The notes beneath the pieces were generated by a model, which saw only the letters and a program-made list of their open reading frames with translations, did not search any database and was not told the DNA's origin. Position numbers and translations under genes: made by a program. Below, piece by piece: positions 38,153 to 47,350 of a stretch of 64,000 bases of DNA (position 1 is the stretch's first letter; the number at the start of each line of letters is the position of its first letter). The DNA comes from an uncultured Verrucomicrobia subdivision 3 bacterium (GTDB taxonomy: Bacteria > Verrucomicrobiota > Verrucomicrobiia > Limisphaerales > UBA11358): assembly GCA_903872345.1 (NCBI GenBank), contig CAIQKM010000100.1:1-64000 (forward strand). The letters run 5' to 3'.

Positions 38153-39004
38153 TCAGGCCGTCGGCTTGGGGCGCGAGCGGCGCAGCCAGGAAGAGCCCCA
38201 AACCGCTAGCGTACCAGCGATGGTTCCCAGCATCGCACCGGCCACGGCACTTATCACGATATTCACCGGTTTGTTCGGCTTTACGGGGTACATGCTGGGC
38301 TCGGCATAATTGGTTATCATCCTACAAGGCTGATGCTTCCAGTCTATTTCCAGCTTAGCTTCTTCTAGCTTGGCTTCCTCCAGTTTGTTGAAGAGCCGTT
38401 TGTGTGCGTCCAACAACTGGGCCAGCTTATTCGTGTCCGGCTGGGCGCGGGCGGCTTGGATTTGGGTTTCCTCCTGCTGATAAGCCTCAGACAGGGCTTC
38501 GACTCGTTGCTTTTTCGGGCCGGTGGTAAAGGTTTCGCGATAGTCGTAATAGCATGTCGCAATGGTGTTGGCGATGCGGGCCGCCTCGTTTTTATCGTCA
38601 CTGTACACGGTAATAGCAATCAACTTGGTGCCGCGAACCGGTGCCAGACTCAGGCGACGCTTGAGGATTTCCAGCGTTTCACCCGTCATCATGGTGGCTC
38701 CGTTATAATATTTTTTGCCCCATTCCACATTCAGGTTCAGGTCACTGATGACATTGCTCAGCACCAATTCGGACTGGATGACTTCAAAGGTTGTTTGAAT
38801 GAAGTAAGGGTCATAATAGGATGGCGCGTTGGTTCCCCGATCCGGGGCGGTGTTGTAATCATCACGCTCCACTTTGATGCGCGCTGTGCTGGCATATAAT
38901 TCGGGCAGGACGAAGGTGATGGCTGTTCCAGTTAGCAGGATAAATACGAAAACGGTGATAAAGACCGGCCAGAACGGGCTCTTGGATTTTGGCGGAGTGG
39001 ACAT
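38153..39004 (-). CDS. Wzz-like polysaccharide co-polymerase 2
   Basis: 283 aa. The same plan: N-terminal helix (VFITVFVFILLTGTAITFVL), shared segment SELVLSNVISDLNLNVEWGK and DDKNEAARIANTIATCYYDY, a coiled coil (EEAKLEEAKLEIDWKHQ), MYPVKPNKPVNIV, then the C-terminal helix. Very similar to the third paralogue upstream (SELVLSNVIS-LNLNVEWGKK in both), so the pair is a recent duplication. ATG at 39004, 22 bp after the previous gene. Confidence 0.87.
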   Translation of the reverse strand: MSTPPKSKSPFWPVFITVFVFILLTGTAITFVLPELYASTARIKVERDDYNTAPDRGTNAPSYYDPYFIQTTFEVIQSELVLSNVISDLNLNVEWGKKYYNGATMMTGETLEILKRRLSLAPVRGTKLIAITVYSDDKNEAARIANTIATCYYDYRETFTTGPKKQRVEALSEAYQQEETQIQAARAQPDTNKLAQLLDAHKRLFNKLEEAKLEEAKLEIDWKHQPCRMITNYAEPSMYPVKPNKPVNIVISAVAGAMLGTIAGTLAVWGSSWLRRSRPKPTA

Positions 39005-39026
39005 GCGCGCTGGGGGGTAAAATGTT

Positions 39027-40169
39027 TCAGGGTTTGGATGTCGTTAAAACCGCCGGCTTGGGCGGCGAGCGGCGTAAAAAGGTTAAGCCCAAAACCGCCA
39101 CCGTACCGGCGATGGTTCCCAGTACTGCCCCGATGATGGCTCCCAATACAATATTCAACGCTTTGTTCGGCTTTACGGGGTACATGCCGGGCTCGGCCGT
39201 ATCAACGATGGAGACTAATTGCACATGTGGCAGGCGCAGTTCCAATTTGGCGGCTTCCAATTTGGCCAAGAGCAGCTTGTGCGCGTCCTGCAGTTGGGCG
39301 AGTTTATCCGCGTCGGGCTGGGTGCGGGCCGTCTGGATTTCGGCTTCCTCCTGCTGATAGGCCTCGGACAAGACGTCCACACTTTTTTCTCTGATGCCCG
39401 TGGCCAGGGCTTCCCGATAGTCGCGATAGGATTCCGCCACGGCATTGGCGATCCGTGCCGCCTCGTTTTTATCGTCATCATAGATGGTGATGGAAATCAA
39501 CTTGGTGCCGCGCACCGGCATCAGGCTGATACGGCCCTTCAGGATTTCCATGGTTTCGGTCGTTTTCAGGATTTCGCCATTGAAAAACTTTTTGCCCCAT
39601 TCCACGTTCAGATTCAGGCGGCTGATGACATTGCTCAGCACCAACTCGGACTGGATGACTTCAAATTCGGTTTGAATGAAATAGGGGTCATAATCTGTCC
39701 GGACGTTGACCACATTGGTTCCCCGGGCTGGAGGGGTGTCGAAGACAGCGCGCTCCACCTTGATGCGCGCCGTGCTGGCGTAGGACTCCGGCAAAATAAA
39801 AGTGATGGCGGTGGCCAAAATGATGGTGATCAGAAACACGACCATAAAGACCGTGCCGAAGGTAACGACGGAGGCGGTGGAGTTGATCCGAAAGAGTTCG
39901 GCCAGTTTGCTCATAATGGTTTTCCGGGGGTTGAGGTTGGAGAGACGTTCCCAAAGGGAGGTGTTGATGACATCGGGCAGGACGCGCAGCCAGAGTTTGG
40001 CAAGGCCCCAGTTATTTGATTCGCGCCAGGCATCCCGGCATTGATCACGAAAGACCTGGGCCATGTCTTCGCCAAACTTATCGCGATGCGCTCGCGGGTA
40101 GGCCAGCAGCAGCCGCTGAAACGTGCTTTCCGAAAGGGCGACGGCCCGCGATGTTTGGGGACGGGGCAT
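39027..40169 (-). CDS. Wzz-like protein 3 fused to a PadR-associated N-terminal domain
   Basis: 380 aa. Residues about 14-75 read LLLAYPRAHRDKFGEDMAQV, FRDQCRDAWRESNNWGLAKL and WLRVLPDVINTSLWERL. I know this text as the N-terminal segment of PadR-linked permease-like proteins. After NPRKTIMSKLAELF comes a normal Wzz region: helix VFMVVFLITIILATAITFIL, SELVLSNVISRLNLNVEWGK, a coiled coil and MYPVKPNKALNI. No stop separates the parts; an internal ATG before SKLAELF could give a short form. Starts 4 bp after the padR stop. Confidence 0.85.
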   Translation of the reverse strand: MPRPQTSRAVALSESTFQRLLLAYPRAHRDKFGEDMAQVFRDQCRDAWRESNNWGLAKLWLRVLPDVINTSLWERLSNLNPRKTIMSKLAELFRINSTASVVTFGTVFMVVFLITIILATAITFILPESYASTARIKVERAVFDTPPARGTNVVNVRTDYDPYFIQTEFEVIQSELVLSNVISRLNLNVEWGKKFFNGEILKTTETMEILKGRISLMPVRGTKLISITIYDDDKNEAARIANAVAESYRDYREALATGIREKSVDVLSEAYQQEEAEIQTARTQPDADKLAQLQDAHKLLLAKLEAAKLELRLPHVQLVSIVDTAEPGMYPVKPNKALNIVLGAIIGAVLGTIAGTVAVLGLTFLRRSPPKPAVLTTSKP

Positions 40170-40173
40170 GGCG

Positions 40174-40542
40174 TCAGGCGGGGCGGGGTTTGCCGAGCAA
40201 CCGTTTGCCCTGCGCGACCGCCACGATGCCGGCATAGCGCTGTGCCTCGGCGCGCACCACTTTTTCACCCAAGCCGGTCAGCCGATAGTAACGACGACGT
40301 TCGTCATCCAGCGCCGGGTCCGGGCGGGCGTCGGATTCCTCGATCAATTGCGCCTCCAGCAAACGCTTGATGGTGCCATACAGCGTGCCGGGGCCCATCT
40401 TGATCTGGCCGTCCGTGCTGGCCGCCACCTCCTGCATGATGCCGTAACCGTGGCGCTCGCCATCCGCGAGCGCGAGCAGCAAATGAAACACGGCCGGGGT
40501 GAGCGGCAGAAAACTTTCGGGATCAACGAAGGGCTTTACCAT
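40174..40542 (-). CDS. PadR-family transcriptional regulator
   Basis: 122 aa winged-helix repressor. LTPAVFHLLLALADGERHGY and MGPGTLYGTIKRLLEAQLIE are the PadR core, followed by RRRYYRLTGLGEKVVRAEAQ. It precedes the Wzz-fusion gene by 4 bp and probably controls it and itself. An effector is not evident. ATG at 40542 gives the usual start before the helix-turn-helix. Confidence 0.9.
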   Translation of the reverse strand: MVKPFVDPESFLPLTPAVFHLLLALADGERHGYGIMQEVAASTDGQIKMGPGTLYGTIKRLLEAQLIEESDARPDPALDDERRRYYRLTGLGEKVVRAEAQRYAGIVAVAQGKRLLGKPRPA

Positions 40543-40551
40543 TTTTATGGA

Positions 40552-40596
40552 TGTATCTGTAACGGATATAGTGAAGCAAAATGCGCGGCCTGTCAA
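40552..40596 (-). promoter_or_regulatory. Possible padR promoter with dyad operator
   Basis: On the minus strand TTGACA (40591-40596), then 17 bases, then CACTAT as a weak -10, and directly after it ATATCCGTTACAGATACAT, an imperfect dyad (GAT/ATC around a 7-base centre) 10 bp before the padR ATG. Its placement suits autorepression; not proven. Confidence 0.4.
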
Positions 40597-40617
40597 ATGG
40601 AATTTGGATGCTTCGTT

Positions 40618-41835
40618 TTACGACTTGTCCGCGTCCACGCTGCGAATGGCCTCGGCCATGCTGGCAAGATGTTTTTCCAAGGTGAAACGGTTCAGGAACA
40701 ACTGGCGCAGTTCACCGCCCAGATCCAGCGTGGCCAGTTGGATCAGGGATGCCGCCACCTGCTCCGGAGACTTGGCATCCACCAGACCGGGATAGCCCGG
40801 CGGCAGCATTTCCGGAATGGAGCGCCAGCGGCTGGTGATGATGGGCAGGCCGAACGCCATGGCTTCGATCAGATTTCCCGGCTGGTTTTCCGCCAGATAA
40901 TACGTGGGAAAACAGAAGAGGTCGGCCTCGAACAGGGCGCGCTGTTTGCGTTCCGTGGGCACGAAGCCGAGCCGTTCAATCAATCGGTTGCCATTCCGCT
41001 GCTGGATGAACTGTTGCAACTCGTTTTCTTCCTCCGTCGAGGCTTTGCCGCCAATGATGGTCAGCCGGAACCGCAGGGGCAATCCGCGTTCGATCATTTT
41101 CTGGTTGGCCCGGGCCACGGCATCCACGGTTTCAAACACCCCTTTTTCCCGGGTACACAGGGCCAGAAAAAGGACATTCACGGTTTCCGCCCCCGGAACC
41201 GGCGACGGGCGACCGGCCAGGATTTCCCGGCGGGCGGCGCAGCGCTGGCTCCGGGCGGCGATCAAGGCCCCGGCTTCCCGGGCGCAGGGATCGGGCACGC
41301 CAATGGTTACGACCGTGATTTTCCGCGCCGTCAATTTTTCCGCGTCCCGCCGGTTGAAATCGGACAGCACAATGCTCAGTTCCGCATCCCGCAGCAACCG
41401 GTAGGTGATTTTCCGGGTGAGATGGCCGTTGCTGTTTTCGAGCCATTTGCCCAAGCCGGCGGCATGCCAGTGCAGGATGGTGGTTTTGAAAAACGGCCGG
41501 CAGAGCATAAGGCCGATCCAATCGCGGTACAGCGCCACGCGTTTCCCCGGAGCGGGGACGTAATAGATGTTTTTCACCCCGTAGCGGAACCGGCACCAGA
41601 TGGCTTGGAGGCAATACCAGAAGATCAGCAGGATTTTGCCGCCCTGAAATTCGCCGATATCTTCCAAGCCCGAGGAGAACCGGGCATCCACGTGGTAACA
41701 TTGAATTCCCAGCGGATGATTCCGGGGTGATCCGGGCGCACGACAATCGCCGCCAAACCCGTCCAGCATGAGCTTGACCATATAGCTCTGCCCGTGGTGT
41801 GGCGGTGGAACGTGTGCAAAGACAAGGAGTTTCAT
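40618..41835 (-). CDS. Glycosyltransferase family 4-type enzyme
   Basis: 405 aa GT-B glycosyltransferase for exopolysaccharide assembly. N-terminal MKLLVFAHVPPPHHGQSYMV, nucleotide-binding lobe with VNVLFLALCTREKGVFETVD and the E-x7-E-type motif ENQPGNLIEAMAFGLPIITS (near residue 320). Donor and acceptor are unknown. The ATG at 41835 was preferred over an upstream 41871 start. First gene of the minus-strand arm of the polysaccharide locus, 75 bp before padR. Confidence 0.88.
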   Translation of the reverse strand: MKLLVFAHVPPPHHGQSYMVKLMLDGFGGDCRAPGSPRNHPLGIQCYHVDARFSSGLEDIGEFQGGKILLIFWYCLQAIWCRFRYGVKNIYYVPAPGKRVALYRDWIGLMLCRPFFKTTILHWHAAGLGKWLENSNGHLTRKITYRLLRDAELSIVLSDFNRRDAEKLTARKITVVTIGVPDPCAREAGALIAARSQRCAARREILAGRPSPVPGAETVNVLFLALCTREKGVFETVDAVARANQKMIERGLPLRFRLTIIGGKASTEEENELQQFIQQRNGNRLIERLGFVPTERKQRALFEADLFCFPTYYLAENQPGNLIEAMAFGLPIITSRWRSIPEMLPPGYPGLVDAKSPEQVAASLIQLATLDLGGELRQLFLNRFTLEKHLASMAEAIRSVDADKS

Positions 41836-42163
41836 TCTGACTTTAACCCTCTGATTTTCCATTATGGTCAAAAACAGCCGACAATGAAAGCCTTTTCAAC
41901 CCGAAAACGGGTAACCACGGTTGAAGCGCAGTTGCGATAGTATCCTCCCCGGCGATAGGTCCGAAAGAGAAAACTGACAATCAGAGCAATTGGATAAATA
42001 GCCTGTAAAAAAGGAAACAAATAACGTTAACGTATTATTAAATAGTCGTTTCATTCCGCATTTTCCACGAATCAGGTTTTAGCAGAGAGTTTTCGTCCGG
42101 ACTTGGCCAAAATCGCGGGTTGGAATTTTTCCGTCCGCTTGGTATGCTTCGCCCTCTCGGATT
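41836..42163. other. AT-rich divergent intergenic region of the polysaccharide locus
   Basis: No gene. It is clearly more AT-rich than its flanks and carries runs such as AACGTTAACGTATTATTAAA near 42024. Divergent genes on both sides imply two promoters. I cannot name a definite -35/-10 pair. Confidence 0.6.
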
Positions 42164-42943
42164 ATGGAGATCAAACGCGTCAATGTTCTGGGTGTCGGGC
42201 TGAGTGTGCTGAATTTGCCCTCGGCGCTGACGGCCATGGCCGATGCGGTCCGTGCGCGGCGCAAGGGGTACATTTGTGTCACCGGGGTTCACGGCGTGAT
42301 GGAGGCGCAGGATAACCCCGCTTTCAAAACCATTCTTAACAATGCCTTTCTTTGCACCCCCGACGGCATGCCGATGGTATGGATGGGCAAACTGCATGGC
42401 CATAAGGAGATGAGTCGCGTCTATGGTCCGGACCTGATGCTGGATGTCTGCGCCTGGAGCGAAGCCAGCGGCTGCCGGCATTTCTTTTATGGCGGTGCGC
42501 CCGGCGTGGCAGAACTGCTCGCGCAAAAATTGCGGGCAAAGTTTCCCCAATTGGCAGTGGTCGGGTGTTTTACCCCGCCGTTTCGTCCCTTGAACGACTT
42601 GGAAGAGAAGACGTTGCAGGAACAGGTTCGCGCCGCCCGCCCGGACATCCTGTGGGTGGGGTTGAGCACGCCCAAACAGGAGAAATTCATGGCCGAATAT
42701 CTGCCCAAACTGGACGTGACGCTTATGGTGGGGGTGGGGGCGGCCTTTGATTTTCATGCCGGACTGGTTTCGCAGGCGCCACGCTGGATTCAACGGTCCG
42801 GCATGGAATGGTTTTACCGGCTGTGCTGCGAACCCCGGCGCCTGTGGAAACGGTATCTGCGCAACAATCCGCTCTTTATCCTGGGGGTGTTCGGCCAGTT
42901 GACCGGCCTGAAGCGCCATCCCCTAGCCGGAGAGGGTGACTGA
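42164..42943 (+). CDS. WecG/TagA/CpsF family glycosyltransferase
   Basis: 259 aa family GT26 enzyme, typically adding a ManNAc- or GlcNAc-type sugar to a lipid-linked primer. Motifs are KGYICVTGVHGVMEAQD, CTPDGMPMVWMGKL (catalytic Asp) and YGPDLMLDVC. They are followed by RPDILWVGLSTPKQEKFMAE and VGAAFDFHAGLVSQAPRWIQ, the full family signature. First gene of the plus-strand arm, followed by the exosortase. Confidence 0.93.
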   Translation: MEIKRVNVLGVGLSVLNLPSALTAMADAVRARRKGYICVTGVHGVMEAQDNPAFKTILNNAFLCTPDGMPMVWMGKLHGHKEMSRVYGPDLMLDVCAWSEASGCRHFFYGGAPGVAELLAQKLRAKFPQLAVVGCFTPPFRPLNDLEEKTLQEQVRAARPDILWVGLSTPKQEKFMAEYLPKLDVTLMVGVGAAFDFHAGLVSQAPRWIQRSGMEWFYRLCCEPRRLWKRYLRNNPLFILGVFGQLTGLKRHPLAGEGD

Positions 42944-43037
42944 CCGCCAATTTTCATTGCCTAATGGTGGGCACTCTGGTTGACTTAGATTCGTGACTGT
43001 GTCCGGCTCAAACGAAGTGAATCAAAAGGCAGAAGGG

Positions 43038-44111
43038 ATGAATTTGCGACCGTACGAATACGCTTTTTTGGCGTTATTCGGAGCGGGCATGTATTATTCC
43101 GACGTGCGGGGGCCAAACTGGCCGCTGTGGCTTTTCTGCGGGTCCTTGCTGGCCGCCATTCCGGTGTTGATTTTGCGGTGCGCCGAAGAATGGCGCCAGT
43201 TGCCCAACCGTTTGCTTTTCTTTCTCCTGCTGGCGCCCTGGCTGGCCATTTTTGCGTTCTTTGGCAACCCCACCTTTGGCTATAAAGACACGCCTTCGCT
43301 ATTTGGCTGGATGTTTGATGTTTACACCTCCCCGCTGAACGATGAAAAGCACGGCTTGCTGATTCCGTTTGTGGTGCTGGTGCTATATTGGTGGAAGCGC
43401 AAGGATTTGGTGGCCCGGCCGGCCGGCCTCTGGTCGCCGGCGATTGGGCTGGTGATCCTGGGGCTGCTGTTTCATTTGGTCGGCTATTTGATCCAGCAGC
43501 AACGCCTGTCCGTGATCGGTTTTCTGCTGGGGGTTTATGGTTTGACCGGTCTGGTTTGGGGCAAACACTGGTTGAAGGCCAGCGCCTTCCCGTTTTTCCT
43601 GCTCCTGTTCTGCATGCCGGTGGGTGAGCTGGCCACGGAACTGACCCTGCCTTTGCGCATCATGGTGGCGCAAATCGTGGCCATGGTGTCGCATCTGGGG
43701 CTGGCGCCGGACGTGATCCGGGAGGGCACCCAATTGATGGATTCGCAGCACACCTTCGCTTATGAAGTGGCTCCCGCCTGCAGCGGCATCCGCAGCATCG
43801 TGGCTTTGCTGGCCCTGACCACCATTTACGGATTTATCAGTTTCAAGGCGCCTTGGAAACGGGGACTCATGATGGCTTCGGCCATTCCGCTGGCCATTCT
43901 GGGCAATGTGGTGCGTCTGTGCATGACCATTATGGTTGCCGAAATGTTTGGCCAGGCGGCCGGCAAAAGCTGCGAGACCAACTTTGGTTTCATCACCTTT
44001 GCCGTGGCGATTGGTTGTGTCATGCTGATCGGCCGCTGGCTCGAAAAGGGCGAACCCCGTTCCGGTCCTCCGCCCGCCCAAACACCGGCCGCCCCCGCTA
44101 CTGTGTCATGA
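43038..44111 (+). CDS. Exosortase (XrtA-like membrane protease/transpeptidase)
   Basis: 357 aa (372 if the GTG at 42993 is used), about eight or nine membrane helices. Exosortases cut the C-terminal PEP-CTERM signal of exported proteins. The Cys motif APACSGIRSIVALLAL and the Arg motif AILGNVVRLCMTIMVAEMF are present. The third catalytic residue, a His expected near the last helix, is not seen: the text there is AAGKSCETNFGFITFAVAIG, with Cys at the place where I expect His. EpsI follows with a 4-bp overlap. No PEP-CTERM substrate is visible in the window. Confidence 0.88.
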   Translation: MNLRPYEYAFLALFGAGMYYSDVRGPNWPLWLFCGSLLAAIPVLILRCAEEWRQLPNRLLFFLLLAPWLAIFAFFGNPTFGYKDTPSLFGWMFDVYTSPLNDEKHGLLIPFVVLVLYWWKRKDLVARPAGLWSPAIGLVILGLLFHLVGYLIQQQRLSVIGFLLGVYGLTGLVWGKHWLKASAFPFFLLLFCMPVGELATELTLPLRIMVAQIVAMVSHLGLAPDVIREGTQLMDSQHTFAYEVAPACSGIRSIVALLALTTIYGFISFKAPWKRGLMMASAIPLAILGNVVRLCMTIMVAEMFGQAAGKSCETNFGFITFAVAIGCVMLIGRWLEKGEPRSGPPPAQTPAAPATVS

Positions 44112-44836
44112 AATCCAAACCGCTCATTCTGGGAGTTGTGGCACTGATCCTGATGGCGGCGGCCACCGGCCTGCTGGTGCAGGTGAAGTCCGGTCACAAA
44201 ATGGGTCCGGCCGGGGTGAAAACCCGTCCCCTCCCCGGCACCGGCAATCTGGAAGTGTTATTGCCGGAAAATGTCCCGGGCTATACCTCCGTGGCCGAAC
44301 CGGAAGCGCAAATCGTGCTGGACCGGCTGCCCAAGGACACCAGTTTTGGCCAGCGGATGTATACCGCCACGGACAAGAAATTTTGGGCGCAGGTCAACGT
44401 CGTGCTCATGGGATCGGATCGCTCCAGCATTCATAAACCCCAGATCTGCCTCACCGGTCAGGGCTGGGATTGCGATAACCAGGCCACCCGGCGCGAGCTG
44501 GTTCACATGGAAAAACCGTTTCCCTATGATCTGGAGGTGAACAAGTACGTCGCGACCAAGCAGCTTGAACAGGATGGCAAAACCCAGACCGGCCGCGGCC
44601 TGTATGTGTACTGGTATGTGGATGGGACCCACCACACTGCCAAACAATGGCAATGGATGTCGGTGTGGATGCCGCAAGATTTGATTCTGCACGGCCTGCT
44701 GGAACGGTGGTCCTATATCTCCTTTTTCACGGTCTGCGCGCCGGGCCAGGAGGAGGCAACATTTGAGCAGGTGAAAAAATTGATGGCGGCCATTGTGCCG
44801 CAATTTCAAACCGTGCCCGCCGCGATTCAGAAGTAA
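44108..44836 (+). CDS. Exosortase-associated EpsI-family protein
   Basis: 242 aa, N-terminal helix (LILGVVALILMAAATGLLV) and a periplasmic domain. The family hallmark DRSSIHKPQICLTGQGWDC is present, with the conserved His and Cys. EpsI partners the exosortase in exopolysaccharide loci; its biochemical role is unknown. ATG overlaps the exosortase stop by 4 bp (ATGA), so the two proteins are made together. Confidence 0.88.
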   Translation: MKSKPLILGVVALILMAAATGLLVQVKSGHKMGPAGVKTRPLPGTGNLEVLLPENVPGYTSVAEPEAQIVLDRLPKDTSFGQRMYTATDKKFWAQVNVVLMGSDRSSIHKPQICLTGQGWDCDNQATRRELVHMEKPFPYDLEVNKYVATKQLEQDGKTQTGRGLYVYWYVDGTHHTAKQWQWMSVWMPQDLILHGLLERWSYISFFTVCAPGQEEATFEQVKKLMAAIVPQFQTVPAAIQK

Positions 44837-44860
44837 ACCTTGAGCTGAGATGATGGCAAC

Positions 44861-46258
44861 ATGTTAAGACGCGACCGACTGATTCGAATGCAGGTGCATC
44901 AACTGGCTGATGCATTCATTCTCGTAGCCTGTTTTTGGGTGGCCTGCTCGCTGCGCGCGATTCCGTCCTTTGCCGGGGCGTTTGGCCTGGACGACATTTC
45001 CATTGATGCCTTCAAAAATTCCTACTGGCTGTACTTCGTTCTGGCGGCCACCGGGCCGCTGATATTTGAGTCGCAAGGAGTCTATAATAACCCGATCTGG
45101 GCCTCCCGCCGGCTGACTGTCTGGTCGCTGCTCAAGGGTTGTACGATTGCCGCCATCAGCCTGGTGCTGGTGGCGTATGTTTTCCATCTGCCCATTCCCC
45201 GCGGCGTCATGGTGTTTTTCGGGATCATCGGTTTCATCATGGTCTGGGGGAAGCAGGAGATTGTCCGGCTGATGCTGCGCAGCCGGATGGCCCGGGACCA
45301 GATCAAGCGGCGGCTGGTTTTGGTGGGGAGCGACAAGGAAATTACCCGGATGCGGTACGATCTGCGCGAGCAGGCCCGGGACAGCATCGAAGTGGTGGGC
45401 ACGCTCAACCTGGTGGATGCCCCGGTGCAGAAGCTGATCGAACTCCTGCATGAACAATCCGTGAGCGGGGTGCTGATCAGCGCGCGGCACGCTTACTTTG
45501 AACGGGTCGAAGCCGTCATCAAAGTGTGCGAATTGGAAGGGGTGGAAGCCTGGCTCGAAGTGAATTTCTTTGGCACCCAGATTGCCCGCGCCAGTTTTGA
45601 TGAATTGTGCGGCCACCCGGTGGTGGTGTTCCGTTCCGCTCCCGAGACTTCCTGGCAGATGGTGGCCAAACAGCTTGTGGATTTCTTTGGTTCGCTCACT
45701 TTCCTGCTGATCCTGTCCGTCCCCATGCTGCTGATCGCCTTGGTGGTCAAATTGACCTCGCCGGGGCCGGCCCTGTTCCGGCAGCAACGTTCCGGCATCA
45801 ACGGCCGGCCCTTTACCATCTTCAAATTCCGGACCATGGGCACCAATGCCGAGCAGTTCAAACATGAACTGGCCGCCATGAACGAAATGTCCGGCCCCGT
45901 GTTCAAAATCACCAACGATCCCCGCATCACCCCCATCGGCAAATTCCTGCGCAAATATAGTCTGGATGAGCTGCCGCAGCTCCTGAATGTGCTGCGGGGC
46001 GAAATGAGCCTGGTCGGGCCCCGCCCGCTGCCGGTGGATGAGGTTCGCCGGTTCAATGATTTCGCCCACCGCCGCCGCCTGAGTGTCAAACCCGGCCTGA
46101 CCTGCCTCTGGCAGATCAAGGGTCGCAACCGGATCACCAGTTTCGATGACTGGGTTCGCCTGGATTTGGAATATATTGATAACTGGTCACTTTGGCTTGA
46201 TGTCTCCATTCTGTTCCGTACTATCCCCGTGGTTGTTTTGGGGACCGGTGCCAAATAG
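44861..46258 (+). CDS. Polyprenyl-phosphate sugar-1-phosphate transferase
   Basis: 465 aa. Starts polysaccharide synthesis by moving a hexose-1-phosphate onto undecaprenyl phosphate. N-terminal membrane helices (residues 15-130), a Rossmann-like cytoplasmic domain (RRLVLVGSDKEITRMRYD), then the bacterial sugar transferase domain: helix, FRQQRSGINGRPFTIFKFRT, SLDELPQLLNVLRGEMSLVG, PRPLPVDE and KPGLTCLWQIKGRN. The glycan should be heteropolymeric given the two glycosyltransferases and UXS. Confidence 0.94.
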   Translation: MLRRDRLIRMQVHQLADAFILVACFWVACSLRAIPSFAGAFGLDDISIDAFKNSYWLYFVLAATGPLIFESQGVYNNPIWASRRLTVWSLLKGCTIAAISLVLVAYVFHLPIPRGVMVFFGIIGFIMVWGKQEIVRLMLRSRMARDQIKRRLVLVGSDKEITRMRYDLREQARDSIEVVGTLNLVDAPVQKLIELLHEQSVSGVLISARHAYFERVEAVIKVCELEGVEAWLEVNFFGTQIARASFDELCGHPVVVFRSAPETSWQMVAKQLVDFFGSLTFLLILSVPMLLIALVVKLTSPGPALFRQQRSGINGRPFTIFKFRTMGTNAEQFKHELAAMNEMSGPVFKITNDPRITPIGKFLRKYSLDELPQLLNVLRGEMSLVGPRPLPVDEVRRFNDFAHRRRLSVKPGLTCLWQIKGRNRITSFDDWVRLDLEYIDNWSLWLDVSILFRTIPVVVLGTGAK

Positions 46259-46297
46259 CAACCGGTTCCCGCCCATCATTCAACAAAAATAATACCC

Positions 46298-47251
46298 GTG
46301 GCTAAAACCAAATCCCCCCAACCGACTTCCGTCGTTACCGGCGCGGCCGGTTTTCTTGGTTCGCATCTCACCGACCTGCTGCTCTCCCGGGGACACCGGG
46401 TGATTGGCATTGATAACTTCGTCACCGGCAGCGTGGACAACATCGCCCATCTGGGCGGCAACCGGAACTTCAAATTCATCCAGCAGGATGTCACCGAATT
46501 CATCTTTCTCGATGAACCCGTGAACTATGTCTGGCACTTCGCCTCGCCGGCCAGCCCGATTGATTATCTCGAACTGCCGATCCAGACGCTGAAGGTCGGT
46601 TCGCTGGGCACGCACAAGGCCCTGGGCCTGGCCAAGAACAAAGGCGCCCGCTTTCTGATCGCCTCCACCTCGGAAATTTACGGCGATCCCCTGATTCATC
46701 CCCAAGTGGAAGAATATTGGGGCAACGTAAACACCATCGGACCGCGCGGCTGCTATGACGAAGCCAAGCGTTTCGCCGAGGCCATGACCATGGCCTACCA
46801 TCGCGAGCACAAGGTGGAAACCCGCATTGTCCGCATCTTCAATACCTACGGTCCCCGTATGCGCCTCAAAGACGGCCGCGTAGTGCCCGCCTTTGTCAGC
46901 CAGGCCATCAAGAACAAACCGGTTACCGTGTTCGGCAACGGCTCCCAGACTCGCAGCTTCTGCTACGTGTCCGACCTGATCGAGGGCATCTACCGGCTGA
47001 TGATGAGCGATTACGATCTCCCCGTGAACATTGGCAATCCCACCGAGATGACCATGCTCCAGTTTGCGGAGGAAATCATCCGGTCCACCGGGTCCAAGAG
47101 CAAAATCGTCTTCAAGCCGCTGCCCCAGGACGACCCCAAGCAACGCAAGCCCAACATCACCAAAGCCAAGTCCATACTGAAATGGGAACCCAAGGTGGCC
47201 CTGGCCGAGGGGCTCAAAGACACCATCGCCTACTTCCGCACGAAGGTTTGA
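46298..47251 (+). CDS. UDP-glucuronate decarboxylase-type short-chain dehydrogenase
   Basis: 317 aa extended SDR making UDP-xylose from UDP-glucuronate. NAD motif [50 protein letters not shown] and the catalytic [11 protein letters not shown] (Tyr-x3-Lys), then [20 protein letters not shown] and [13 protein letters not shown] start at 46298. With a UDP-glucose dehydrogenase (not in the window) it would supply xylose to the polysaccharide. Repeats follow it. Confidence 0.92.
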   Translation: MAKTKSPQPTSVVTGAAGFLGSHLTDLLLSRGHRVIGIDNFVTGSVDNIAHLGGNRNFKFIQQDVTEFIFLDEPVNYVWHFASPASPIDYLELPIQTLKVGSLGTHKALGLAKNKGARFLIASTSEIYGDPLIHPQVEEYWGNVNTIGPRGCYDEAKRFAEAMTMAYHREHKVETRIVRIFNTYGPRMRLKDGRVVPAFVSQAIKNKPVTVFGNGSQTRSFCYVSDLIEGIYRLMMSDYDLPVNIGNPTEMTMLQFAEEIIRSTGSKSKIVFKPLPQDDPKQRKPNITKAKSILKWEPKVALAEGLKDTIAYFRTKV

Positions 47252-47271
47252 GGGCGGAGCGCGTTCCGTCC

Positions 47272-47350
47272 GGAGCGCGGCTGTCTCAGCCGCAGCATGC
47301 CGCCAGACCAAGTCGCGTTGAACTTTGCAGGCTCTCGCTGTTCCACCAGC
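47272..47350. repeat. GGAGCGC-hairpin element, left part only
   Basis: GGAGCGCGGCTGTCTCAGCC then GCAGCATGCCGCCAGACC parallels the first 80 bp of the copy at 28270, including the later CTCGCTGTTCCRCCA. The right inverted end is missing. Confidence 0.75.
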
